NCBI GenBank assembly: GCA_964522665.1 | Contig: CAZFVY010000138.1 | Location: 1 to 16,918, forward strand | Length of the DNA stretch: 16,918 nt | Reading direction: 5' to 3' | Source: CAZFVY01 sp964522665 | GTDB taxonomy: Bacteria; Verrucomicrobiota; Verrucomicrobiia; Limisphaerales; CAZFVY01 | Part shown: piece by piece, positions 6,873 through 13,930 of the stretch | Layout: the number at the start of each line of letters is the position of its first letter | Numbering within the stretch: position 1 is the first letter of the stretch | Notes under the pieces: generated by a model | What the model saw: the letters and a program-made list of their open reading frames with translations, nothing else | What the model was told of the DNA's origin: nothing | Databases searched by the model: none | Translations under genes and position numbers: made by a program

Positions 6873-8417
6873 TCAAAATGTTTTGGATGCTTTGGTTCGC
6901 AACAAGGACAGATAATTTCGGATCGGATGGTTGGCCGGGGCAAAGCGTTCGACCGCCGCCTTCACGTCGGAATGCCGTTCCAGCGGAGTCCAGTGCATAC
7001 GCGCCTTATCGCCTGACTCGGTGATCAAACAGAGATTGCGAATGTTCAGAAACCGGTATGGCCTGACTTCTTTGATTTCGTCCCAGAGAATCAGGCTCAT
7101 CCCATTCTGTAAATGAATCCCCAGCGTACTGATCCCCACGGCCCGCCTGACGGTTTTCTGAATGAGCCAAGTATAGATCAACCCGCCCAGAAATGCGAGC
7201 GCGCCCCAAAGCAGATGCCGCCAACTGAAGAGGCGCAATATGAATGGCTTGAGGTTGTCTTTGATGTCCGCGAAGTGGACGGTCGCGGGCTGAAAATAAA
7301 TCCCGGAGATTTTGTCGTCCGCGTCCAGCGCCAGGCTCATCGTTATCTCGCCACGTTGATAATGCAGCCGGAACGCACGCCAACCTTGGTAGCCTTTGTT
7401 GGGCGAGCTTTCAAACTTTTCGATGCCGCCGAACGAAGCCGCAATCCGGCGGTAAAAATCGGATGTTTCCTGCGGCGGAAATGCCTTACTCATCCCGGGG
7501 TTGTATAGCTTTTGAACGGCGGCGTAATCGCCGGCATTGAGAAGGTCGATCAGCTTTCGCGTGACCACGAAGTAGCGGTTGGTTTGGGAGAATGCTTCGG
7601 CGCCAACGCTCGGCGCGTGAGTATCCACCGCCGGTTCATTCACCTTCCAGTCGCCATCGCTCATGGTCAAGGCGAGCGTCAAAAAAAACCAGATTCCGAC
7701 CATTCCGGGAACGCCGTAAACGGCTAACTGCCAAAACGCGACCTTGAACTCAATCGGTCTGGCGTGGTCGGCGGAGGCCATCGAGAGAACAATCGGACGC
7801 AGGTTCGCGACCCACGTTTCATCCGGCGGCTCCCCGGTTTCCGCCGAATGGATCAGCGATTCCAATTGCGCTTCGAGCGGGAGCAGTTGGTTGGTTCGTG
7901 CCCGCTGATTAAGCCAATAGATGCAAGCATCCACGGCCACGAACACCAGCGTCGTGGAGATTTTATTGCCGAGATTGATCGGCAGCCCCCACGTGGCGAT
8001 CACCACGCCAATAAACCCGGGCAGCAAATACCACCACAAGACCGAACCCAGCAATCGCGACTGCGCGCGCACGGAATTCTGTTCCGCCCGCAGCGCTTCA
8101 ATGACGGTCGCTCCGGGCGGCGCGGGCGGAGTCGTCCGGCGCGTGTGAACAATATTCCAGGCAATGAAAATCGCGCCGCCGATTACAATCAAATCGCCGA
8201 GGCGCGAAACCGGCGTGCGATAAACGGTGAAATAAAAAATCCCAAAAATAATTATCACCAAACCACAGGCCACCAGTTCGCGAATATCGCGGGCGTTCAA
8301 GGCGCGGCGAAGCTGGCTCGTCTGTTTTTGCAGGGCAGAAACCAGTTGCTCCGGCGACACTCCGGGTTTTCGCAGCGGTTGCTGCCGCCATAGTTTTTTT
8401 AACTCGTCGTCGTTCAC
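6873..8417 (-). CDS. Anti-sigma-like polytopic membrane protein with DUF3887-like sensor and PH-like C-terminus
   Basis: 514 aa, GTG start at 8417 overlapping the sigma stop (GTGA, 8414-8417), so coupled to it. The cytoplasmic N-terminus (MNDDELKKLWRQQP...) is charged and helical, as in anti-sigma partners of ECF factors. TM segments lie at about 48-64, 74-91, 126-144, 153-169 and 228-251. A soluble domain at about 279-376 follows, then TM6 (about 400-418). A C-terminal beta-rich domain (about 426-505; GISTLGIHLQNG, WDEIKEVRPY) looks like a bacterial PH-like domain. Five TMs from a cytoplasmic N-terminus place the 279-376 domain outside. That domain (NRYFVVTRKLIDLLNAGDYA ... ISGIYFQP) aligns with both repeats of the exported protein at 9026-9796 and looks DUF3887-like. 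Inferred role: sequester the sigma factor and sense an envelope signal. I see no ASD zinc motif. Confidence 0.75.
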   Translation of the reverse strand: MNDDELKKLWRQQPLRKPGVSPEQLVSALQKQTSQLRRALNARDIRELVACGLVIIIFGIFYFTVYRTPVSRLGDLIVIGGAIFIAWNIVHTRRTTPPAPPGATVIEALRAEQNSVRAQSRLLGSVLWWYLLPGFIGVVIATWGLPINLGNKISTTLVFVAVDACIYWLNQRARTNQLLPLEAQLESLIHSAETGEPPDETWVANLRPIVLSMASADHARPIEFKVAFWQLAVYGVPGMVGIWFFLTLALTMSDGDWKVNEPAVDTHAPSVGAEAFSQTNRYFVVTRKLIDLLNAGDYAAVQKLYNPGMSKAFPPQETSDFYRRIAASFGGIEKFESSPNKGYQGWRAFRLHYQRGEITMSLALDADDKISGIYFQPATVHFADIKDNLKPFILRLFSWRHLLWGALAFLGGLIYTWLIQKTVRRAVGISTLGIHLQNGMSLILWDEIKEVRPYRFLNIRNLCLITESGDKARMHWTPLERHSDVKAAVERFAPANHPIRNYLSLLRTKASKTF

Positions 8418-8938
8418 TTGGACGCCTCCTCGGTCATTAGGGCGGAAAGCTTTTTCTTTGCGCGGTGCAACATCACTCCGACGTGGTTGGCGCTGATGCC
8501 CGTGGCTTCCGCGATTTGTTCATAGGTCAAATCCTCCAGGAAAAGCGTGACGAGCGCTTTTTCAATCGCGTTCAGTCTATAGATCGCGTTGTAAAGGCTG
8601 GCCATGCGGCCGTCGTTGTTTTCCTCAGTGGTTTGCCGCGATTCAATCGTGCGCGTAAGGTCGGCGTGGTCAAAATGCACGACGCGGTCAAGGCGCGATG
8701 CCCGCTTGCGGACGAACGAAATGGCGGTGTTGATGGCCACGCGATAAAGCCAGGTGTTGGCGAAATGATTTTCTTGCAGCGCCCGCAGGCCGCGCCAGAT
8801 TTGACATAGGATTTCCTGATACAAGTCGTCCTGGTCCGCCGCGTTCCACGCATAGACGCGGCAGACCCGGAGAATCCGGTTTCGATTCTCATTTACCAGT
8901 CTTAGGAACTTCTGTTCGTCTGCCGGAGTCGAATTCAA
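8414..8938 (-). CDS. ECF-type RNA polymerase sigma factor
   Basis: 174 aa, normal ECF length. Region 2: ILRVCRVYAWNAADQDDLYQ followed by EILCQIW and WLYRVAINTAISFVRKR (about residues 22-79). Region 4: LNAIEKALVTLFLEDLTYEQ, IAEATGISANHVGVMLHRAKKKL (about 122-164). The start is a TTG at 8938; no ATG or GTG lies closer to the expected N-terminus, and the frame upstream holds no start before the promoter. It is followed by a membrane protein overlapping by GTGA. The promoter-like element GTAATA-16-CGACTAAT at 8956-8985 is nearly the same as the one before the gene at 9026-9796, so the factor probably controls its own operon and that gene. The untranslated leader would be only about 10 bases. Confidence 0.9.
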   Translation of the reverse strand: MNSTPADEQKFLRLVNENRNRILRVCRVYAWNAADQDDLYQEILCQIWRGLRALQENHFANTWLYRVAINTAISFVRKRASRLDRVVHFDHADLTRTIESRQTTEENNDGRMASLYNAIYRLNAIEKALVTLFLEDLTYEQIAEATGISANHVGVMLHRAKKKLSALMTEEASK

Positions 8939-8955
8939 GTTTGAAGCTTTATTGA

Positions 8956-8985
8956 TTAGTCGCGGCGGAAGGGAGAAGTATTACG
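8956..8985 (-). promoter_or_regulatory. ECF-type promoter of the sigma/anti-sigma operon
   Basis: Read on the minus strand: -35-like GTAATA (8985-8980), 16-nt spacer, -10-like CGACTAAT (8963-8956). The same two boxes at the same spacing occur upstream of the DUF3887 tandem gene (9835-9864), with half or more of the spacer also shared. GTAA/C near -35 and CGTC/CGAC-type -10 boxes are typical of ECF-dependent autoregulated promoters. Confidence 0.65.
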
Positions 8986-9025
8986 GCCGTTGAAACTTAT
9001 TTCGACCCTGATTTTCAGCCAAACT

Positions 9026-9796
9026 TTACCGCTCCACATGGGGCGTGAAGGCAAGCCCGGCAATGTTGCCATGGCCGTCGAGCGCGAGTTGCATATCGAG
9101 CGTGCCCTTTTCACATTCCACGGGCAACACCATCCCCTCGCCGACAAACTGCGGCTTGCCGAGCTTCTGGATTTTTCCCACCTGCTGCGTCAGCCCCTTG
9201 AAGAACTCACTGGACTTGTCCAGCGGCAACGCCGCGTCCAACTCCTTGTTGAATTTGGTTTGCGTACCAGCGTAATCGCCCGCGTTGATTAACTCCTTAA
9301 GCTCGTTGGCCATCTTCAGATAGCGCTCCGCCTGCGCCGCCTGCGCTGGATGCGGTTGCGGCTTGAACATCAGCCCGGCAATCTGGTCACGACCGTCCAG
9401 CTCGAGTTGCATGTCGAAAGCGCCCTTTTCAAACTTCGCGGGAAAAACCATCGCGGCGCCAACCGACTGCGGCTCGCCGAGCTTCTGGATTTTCCCCGCC
9501 TGCTGGGTTAGCCCCTTGAAGAACGCGCTCGATTTGTCGAGCGGCAACGCCGCGGCCATCGCCTTGTTGAAATTGGTCTGGATGCCGGCGTAATCACCCG
9601 CATTGATTAACTTCGCGAGTTGATTGGCCACTTTCGTGTAACGATTTGTCTCCTGTCCCCAGGCTGCCCCGGTCGCGCAGATCACCGCCGTGAGAAGCGC
9701 GATGATTGGCGGAAATGCGCGCGTCGGACAGGTCTTCCATAAGCGAAGTGGCAGGCGGCGTATCGCTGGCGATCCAATAGTTTTGATTGTCTTCAT
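9026..9796 (-). CDS. Exported protein with two tandem DUF3887-like domains
   Basis: 256 aa. After a long basic n-region, a hydrophobic segment (about residues 30-46, IIALLTAVICATGAAWG) gives a signal peptide, with cleavage near AWG/QE (about 47). Two repeats of about 95 residues follow (about 52-146 and 158-252, period 106 aa). Each carries the pattern Y.K.AN.L..LINAGDYAG.QT.FNK, ALPLDKSS.FFKGLTQQ.GKIQKLG and FDMQL.LDG...IAGL.F.P. The repeats remain clearly alike at the DNA level, so the duplication is fairly recent. The ATG start (9796) has GGAGAG upstream. The same domain sits in the membrane protein at 6873-8417, and this gene has the same promoter type as the sigma gene. Likely a periplasmic or secreted partner or ligand-binding decoy of that sensor; biochemical role unknown. 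Confidence 0.82.
   Translation of the reverse strand: MKTIKTIGSPAIRRLPLRLWKTCPTRAFPPIIALLTAVICATGAAWGQETNRYTKVANQLAKLINAGDYAGIQTNFNKAMAAALPLDKSSAFFKGLTQQAGKIQKLGEPQSVGAAMVFPAKFEKGAFDMQLELDGRDQIAGLMFKPQPHPAQAAQAERYLKMANELKELINAGDYAGTQTKFNKELDAALPLDKSSEFFKGLTQQVGKIQKLGKPQFVGEGMVLPVECEKGTLDMQLALDGHGNIAGLAFTPHVER
9041..9325 (-). repeat. Second unit of intragenic tandem duplication
   Basis: Codes residues about 158-252 of the DUF3887-like protein. It matches 9359-9643 at an offset of 318 bases, with long shared stretches such as GCCGAGCTTCTGGATTTT and AGCCCCTTGAAGAAC on the plus strand. Confidence 0.85.
9359..9643 (-). repeat. First unit of intragenic tandem duplication
   Basis: Codes residues about 52-146 of the DUF3887-like protein and is homologous to 9041-9325. 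Divergence is spread across the unit rather than confined to third positions. Confidence 0.85.
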
Positions 9797-9834
9797 AAAT
9801 GTCGTCTCTCCGTCCGATCTCGAACCGTTATCTG

Positions 9835-9864
9835 ATTAGTCGCAACGGAAAGACGAATTATTAC
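9835..9864 (-). promoter_or_regulatory. ECF-type promoter of the tandem DUF3887 gene
   Basis: Minus strand: GTAATA (9864-9859), 16-nt spacer, CGACTAAT (9842-9835), about 38 bases before the ATG at 9796. It is the twin of the element at 8956-8985, with identical boxes and spacing. Together they suggest both transcripts are read by the ECF factor encoded at 8414-8938. Confidence 0.65.
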
Positions 9865-10142
9865 ACGAGGGAAAGATTTTTGGCTGGGCGTCAGTTCCTT
9901 GCTCGTTCTTTGGGCGGTAACCAAGAAGCCCTTCCGCGACCGTCGGCTGCCTTGTTTGACCGGACATCACATTGGCCCCCGACCCGTTCAACATCCCAGC
10001 CGCCCCAGCAGCTTTTCCAGCCACCTCTCCGACGCGTACGCGCTCAAATGCTCCATATACCCAGACGCTTGCCCAAGACGGCATGCGCCTGCTGCCGTTT
10101 TAGAGTTGATTCCGCTGGCGGGTCCATCCTGAAGTCCGTTTT

Positions 10143-10172
10143 GTAACCTTTTCCCGTCGGCGGCCATATAGT
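10143..10172 (+). promoter_or_regulatory. Promoter-like element of the fused sigma gene
   Basis: GTAACC at 10143-10148, a 16-nt spacer and CATATAGT at 10165-10172. GTAAC is a common ECF -35 core. The start of transcription would fall near the GTG at 10179, so the message would be leaderless if that GTG is used, or have a leader of about 20 bases if the ATG at 10200 is used. Confidence 0.45.
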
Positions 10173-10178
10173 GGTGAC

Positions 10179-11381
10179 GTGAATGCTAACGAGAACGACA
10201 TGGAACTGGCGCGGGAATATGCCCGAAGCCACTCCGAGGAGGCGTTTGCGACGCTCGTTTCGAGGCACGTCAACTTGGTCTATTCCGTCGCCGTGCGCCA
10301 GCTTCGCGACATCCATCTGGCCGAGGAAGTCACCCAAGCGGCGTTCATCATCCTGGCCCGCAAAGCGGGTTCTCTGAACGGGAAGACGATTCTCTCGGCC
10401 TGGCTTTGTCGGACCGCCCAATTTGCCGCCGCCGACGCTTTGAAAGCCCAACGCCGCCGCCAACTGCGCGAACAGGAGGTTTACATGGAATCAAGCTGCA
10501 ACCCGCCCGAATCCGAGGATCAAGCGTGGAAGGACATCGCGCCGCAGTTGGATTCCGCGATGGGGCAGTTGAGTGAAAAAGATCACTGCGCCATCGTGCT
10601 CCGCTTTTTCGAGTCCAAGAATTTCAAACAAGTCGGCGCCGCGTTGGGCGTCAGCGAAAATACGGCCAAGACGCGGGTGCATCGGGCCATGGAAAAACTG
10701 CGAACTATTTTCGTCCGTCGGGGAATCACGCTTTCAACGGTCGCGCTCGGCGCGGCGGTTTCGGCTCATTCCGTCCAGGCGGCGCCTTTTGGGCTGGCGA
10801 CTTCCGTCACGGTCGCCGCCGTTCATGGAACCGGGGTGACGACTTCTACGTTAACCTTTATCAAATCAACTCTGAAAATTATGGCCTGGACCAAACTCAA
10901 AACCGCCGCTTTCGTCGGCTCGATCGCCCTCCTCGCGCTGGGAACCGCCACCGTCGTGACGCAACGCCGGGAAACATCTAAAGCGGTCCTCCCGCCGCCC
11001 AGCAAGCCGTCGCTTTTCGCCTTTGCCGGCTACGCTACTCCCGAGGCCGCGCAAAGGTCGCTCGTTTGGGCGTGCAGCGCCGGCAGCCTGGAAAAAGTCC
11101 TCGACGCTTGCACCCCGGAGCAAGCGGCAAGGTTCAAACAGAAAACCGAGGGGAAATCCGAGGAAGACATTGCCAGCCGCCTGGTAGAGGAAGGCAAAAA
11201 CCGGGCTAACTACCAAGTCTCCGAGCTGGAGAACGTGTCCGACGACGAGGTCCACCTTCATCTGCTGGTGCAGCCTTATCCTGGGCATCCGAACGTGGGC
11301 AATGACGTTCAGGTGATGCGGAAAATTGGAAACGATTGGAAATACGCTGGGAAATGGGGCGTGGACATCAAGGAACCGTGA
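10179..11381 (+). CDS. ECF sigma factor fused to a TM segment and extracytoplasmic domain
   Basis: 400 aa. Sigma region 2 covers about residues 20-95 (EEAFATLVSRHVNLVYSVAV, EEVTQAAFIILARKA, SAWLCRTAQFAAADALK). Region 4 is about 125-178 (LSEKDHCAIVLRFFESKNFK, LGVSENTAKTRVHRAMEKL). A hydrophobic Ala/Val-rich stretch (about 183-215) and a clear TM (about 241-261, AAFVGSIALLALGTATVV) follow, then an outer domain (about 277-400; AGYATPEAAQRSLVWACSAG ... IGNDWKYAGKWGVDI). Sigma proteins with such C-terminal extensions recur in Verrucomicrobiota. The fusion puts sigma and sensor in one chain, so membrane tethering or proteolytic release are plausible modes. GTG 10179 gives this length; ATG at 10200 is the alternative. 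A prepilin gene follows after 107 bases and may be co-transcribed. Confidence 0.85.
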   Translation: MNANENDMELAREYARSHSEEAFATLVSRHVNLVYSVAVRQLRDIHLAEEVTQAAFIILARKAGSLNGKTILSAWLCRTAQFAAADALKAQRRRQLREQEVYMESSCNPPESEDQAWKDIAPQLDSAMGQLSEKDHCAIVLRFFESKNFKQVGAALGVSENTAKTRVHRAMEKLRTIFVRRGITLSTVALGAAVSAHSVQAAPFGLATSVTVAAVHGTGVTTSTLTFIKSTLKIMAWTKLKTAAFVGSIALLALGTATVVTQRRETSKAVLPPPSKPSLFAFAGYATPEAAQRSLVWACSAGSLEKVLDACTPEQAARFKQKTEGKSEEDIASRLVEEGKNRANYQVSELENVSDDEVHLHLLVQPYPGHPNVGNDVQVMRKIGNDWKYAGKWGVDIKEP

Positions 11382-11488
11382 ATAAACCGGCGCCTGCGCC
11401 CCGGCCCACCAGCGAGAGCCTCCCCTGCCATGGCTCGCGCGGGTGGGTCAATTTGAATTCCATTTTTCACCCGAGGGGTCGGCTACCT

Positions 11489-12145
11489 ATGCACGTCAAA
11501 AGCGCGTTTACACTCCTCGAATTGCTGGTTGTCATTGCCGTCATCGCGATCCTCGCCTCGCTCTTGTTGCCAGCCCTCGGCCGCGCCAAAGAAACCGCGC
11601 GGCGAAGCTCTTGCCTCGGCAATTTGAGGCAGGTGAACTTGGGCATCCACCTCTACGGAGACGACAACGCGGATTCATTGCCGATTTTGCCGGACCCCAA
11701 CCCCTATCCGAACGGGGTCGGCGCGTATTACAAACAACTCGTTAAAGGCTATCTGGGGCTTAGCGGCGCCGCCTCAAGAGAGGAGAAAGTGTTCATCTGT
11801 CCGTCGGATCGGACGATTAGCACAAATGCCACGCATGCGTTCACGAGTTACACTTTCAACGGCTACGAAACCCATCCAGGCGACCTGCCGCGCATCACCG
11901 GGCAAAAGCTCGGTTCAATTCAGAGCGCCACGAAGGCCGCGTTGGTCGGTGAGTACCCGGCATTTTTCGGAGGCGCGTGGCATCCCACGGTCACCACTGA
12001 GGCTTTCCGTGACGCGAAGAATAACCTGAGCTTCGCCGACGGGCATGTCGGCTTCGTCAGAATCTTTTGGGATGGTCTCACGGGTTCGCAGCCGCGCAAT
12101 TATGAGCCACCGGCGGGCTACGAGTATGATTGGGACGGGGAGTGA
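11489..12145 (+). CDS. Type IV prepilin-like / type II secretion pseudopilin-like protein
   Basis: 218 aa from the ATG at 11489; GAGGGG lies about 11 bases upstream. The N-terminus is a class III signal: MHVKSA then FTLLELLVVIAVIAILASLL, with the conserved Glu at +5 after the cleavage point. The residue before Phe is Ala rather than the usual Gly, which prepilin peptidase can tolerate in some substrates. The body has SCLGNLRQVNLGIHLYGDDN, Cys in VFICPSDRT, and near the end LSFADGHVGFV, the H-X9-DG-type motif of the planctomycete/verrucomicrobial DUF1559-like pilins. Expected to be cleaved, N-methylated and anchored in the inner membrane or assembled in a pseudopilus. The frame extends upstream to 11336, overlapping the sigma gene, but the prepilin signal fixes the start. 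Confidence 0.9.
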   Translation: MHVKSAFTLLELLVVIAVIAILASLLLPALGRAKETARRSSCLGNLRQVNLGIHLYGDDNADSLPILPDPNPYPNGVGAYYKQLVKGYLGLSGAASREEKVFICPSDRTISTNATHAFTSYTFNGYETHPGDLPRITGQKLGSIQSATKAALVGEYPAFFGGAWHPTVTTEAFRDAKNNLSFADGHVGFVRIFWDGLTGSQPRNYEPPAGYEYDWDGE

Positions 12146-12358
12146 CACCGCTGGCGGCTCACGTTTCGGACGGTTTTCGATTCCTCTGCCCAAGACTGAC
12201 ATCGTAAGTTTCGCCCGGGCACGGGATGTTTGAAAGGGTGTTTCCGCTCCGAGCCGTAACTCAGTCCGGCACGTAACGCATTCCGGCTTGCTCCCCTCGC
12301 CGGCTTGAAGTTGAAAAATCCTTTCCGATCGGCGCTTTCGGCGGCAATAGGAGGGTAG
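12146..12358. other. Intergenic region before the second fused sigma gene
   Basis: 213 bases with no gene. It ends in a strong Shine-Dalgarno (AGGAGGG, 12350-12356) just before the ATG at 12359. The stretch TTGAAAAATCC...GGCGGCAATAG (12311-12349) could hold the promoter but does not match the two paired ECF boxes seen at 8956 and 9835. Confidence 0.45.
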
Positions 12359-13930
12359 ATGTTGTCGGAATTGTCAGATCAAGAATTGCTGCGGCGCTTC
12401 GTGTTCGAGCGGGCGGAACCGGCCTTCGCGGAACTCGTCCGGCGACATCTTGATTTGGTCTTCGGCGCGGCCTTCCGCCAACTTCAGGATCGCGGTTTGG
12501 CGGAAGACGTCGTCCAAACGGTGTTTTTGGCCCTGGGCCAGCGGGCCGCCTGGCTATTGAATCATCCCCGCCTGGCGGGGTGGCTGTACCGCACCGCGAT
12601 CCAACAGGCCCGCCAGCGGCGGAGGGGCGAGCGCCGCCGCCAAGTCCGGGAAGCCGCGGCGATCGCCGCGGAGACCATCATGAACACCGACGAATCACTG
12701 CTCCGCGGCATCGCGCCGCTGCTCGACGAAGTTCTGCTCGAGTTGGGGGCCGCCGACCGCGAAACGTTGCTGCTCCGTTACCTGCAGAACCAAAGCCTGC
12801 GCGAGGTGGGCCGCGCGCTGGGCGTGCCGGAGGACACCGCGCGCAAACGCGTCGGGCGGGCCCTTGAGGCGCTGGCGGCGCGCTTCCGGCGGCGCGGGTA
12901 TCGCGCGGCGGGCGCCGGCGTCGTGGCTCTGGCCCTGCAACACGCGGCCGCGCACGCCGCCCCGCCGGCCCTGGCCGCCGCGGCGCTTCAAACCGCCCTG
13001 GCGGGCGCCGCGTCCCCAGCGAACAGTTTTACCATTACCCTCGCGAAAATCATGACTCTCACCAAGATTCAATCCACGGTCGTCTGTGTCGCCCTGATCG
13101 GGCTGCCGCTCACTTGCGAATGGCAAAAGATGAAGGCCATGCGCGACGTGAATTCCCGGCTGTCGCAGGAATTGCAAGCCTGGCAAAACTCGACGCGGCG
13201 CGCGGAACTCGCGGACGCCGGCGCCAGCGCGACGATCGCGCCGTTGGAAAATGGCCCGTCCGCGCCGGCGCCGCGAAATGGGGGCGGCGCCCCGACCAAC
13301 CGCGGACCCGATTTGTACGCGTGGGATGAACAGTCTCCCTACGTCCGCGTGCCGACCGGCGTGTTAGCGAAGCTCCATTTCGGCGAGTATAAATCGGTCA
13401 AGGACCGGAACGGTAGCCTCAAGCGGGTCTTGATGGTTCCATTCGATCAGTCGGGCGCGCCCGATCCGGCGTTGTTGGCCGCCATCGGAGCGTCGCCGGC
13501 CGAGGAGGCGGCCTTGAGCGCGCTGTGTCAAAGCGCCTTCAGCCAGTTCAATCAACTATCCGCCAGCCGCACGTCGATCGTGCCGGGCAAAATCGGAACC
13601 TCGGACACGATGACGATGACGACGCTGCCTTTCCCGGACGAAGGCGCGCAACTGCGCGACAGTTTTCACGCCCAGGTCCTGAATCTCTTGGGGGCCGACC
13701 GGGGCGAAGCGTTTTGGGCGCAAGGACAAGACGCGTTCCACGACCTGCTGAATGACTTCGGGGCCTTCCGCCACGAATTGAAGGTGGTTAACAGCCCCGA
13801 CCAGGTCGAAATGTTCAACATCGACGACCGCGGCGGGCGGGTGAGCGCGCTCGATCAATTCAGCTTTCCGCTGCCGGCTCAACTGCAATCGTACGTCAAT
13901 CAATGGCGCGCCAACGCCGCTGGAAAATGA
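12359..13930 (+). CDS. ECF sigma factor fused to TM, coiled coil and extracytoplasmic domain
   Basis: 523 aa. Region 2 spans about residues 18-90 (EPAFAELVRRHLDLVFGAAF, AEDVVQTVFLALGQRAAWLL, LAGWLYRTAIQQARQRRR). Region 4 is about 120-176 (LGAADRETLLLRYLQNQSLR, LGVPEDTARKRVGRALEAL). An Ala-rich hydrophobic stretch (about 182-220), a TM (about 238-253), a short coiled coil (about 255-285), a Pro/Gly/Ala linker (about 286-318) and an outer domain (about 319-523) follow. The layout around the TM (K-I-M-T-L-T-K-I before it) parallels the sigma fusion at 10179. The part from the TM on resembles the whole of the next gene. Strong Shine-Dalgarno AGGAGGG; stop TGA overlaps the next ATG (ATGA, 13927-13930). 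Likely a membrane-tethered sigma. Confidence 0.87.
   Translation: MLSELSDQELLRRFVFERAEPAFAELVRRHLDLVFGAAFRQLQDRGLAEDVVQTVFLALGQRAAWLLNHPRLAGWLYRTAIQQARQRRRGERRRQVREAAAIAAETIMNTDESLLRGIAPLLDEVLLELGAADRETLLLRYLQNQSLREVGRALGVPEDTARKRVGRALEALAARFRRRGYRAAGAGVVALALQHAAAHAAPPALAAAALQTALAGAASPANSFTITLAKIMTLTKIQSTVVCVALIGLPLTCEWQKMKAMRDVNSRLSQELQAWQNSTRRAELADAGASATIAPLENGPSAPAPRNGGGAPTNRGPDLYAWDEQSPYVRVPTGVLAKLHFGEYKSVKDRNGSLKRVLMVPFDQSGAPDPALLAAIGASPAEEAALSALCQSAFSQFNQLSASRTSIVPGKIGTSDTMTMTTLPFPDEGAQLRDSFHAQVLNLLGADRGEAFWAQGQDAFHDLLNDFGAFRHELKVVNSPDQVEMFNIDDRGGRVSALDQFSFPLPAQLQSYVNQWRANAAGK

Larger units (their letters stand above)
9797..10178. other. Divergent intergenic region between the DUF3887 gene and the fused sigma gene
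   Basis: About 380 bases holding the promoter of the minus-strand DUF3887 gene (9835-9864) and, on the plus strand, the promoter-like element at 10143-10172. Bases about 10057-10107 share around 70% identity with the right arm of the 166-bp palindrome (ending CTGCTGCCGTTTTAGAGTT), but no left arm is visible, so it may be a very old relic. No gene seen. Confidence 0.55.

Noticed and set aside
7764..8393. 209-codon plus-strand open frame
   Set aside because: Arg/Gln/His-rich shadow of the membrane protein on the minus strand.
10057..10107. Fifth copy of the palindromic element
   Set aside because: Only the right-arm side shows about 70% identity and no left arm could be aligned, so it is noted in the intergenic entry but not called as a repeat.
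12311..12349. Same ECF promoter before the second fused sigma as before the first
   Set aside because: Some shared words (CCTTT, TCGG, ATAG) but the spacing differs by several bases and no GTAA box is present.
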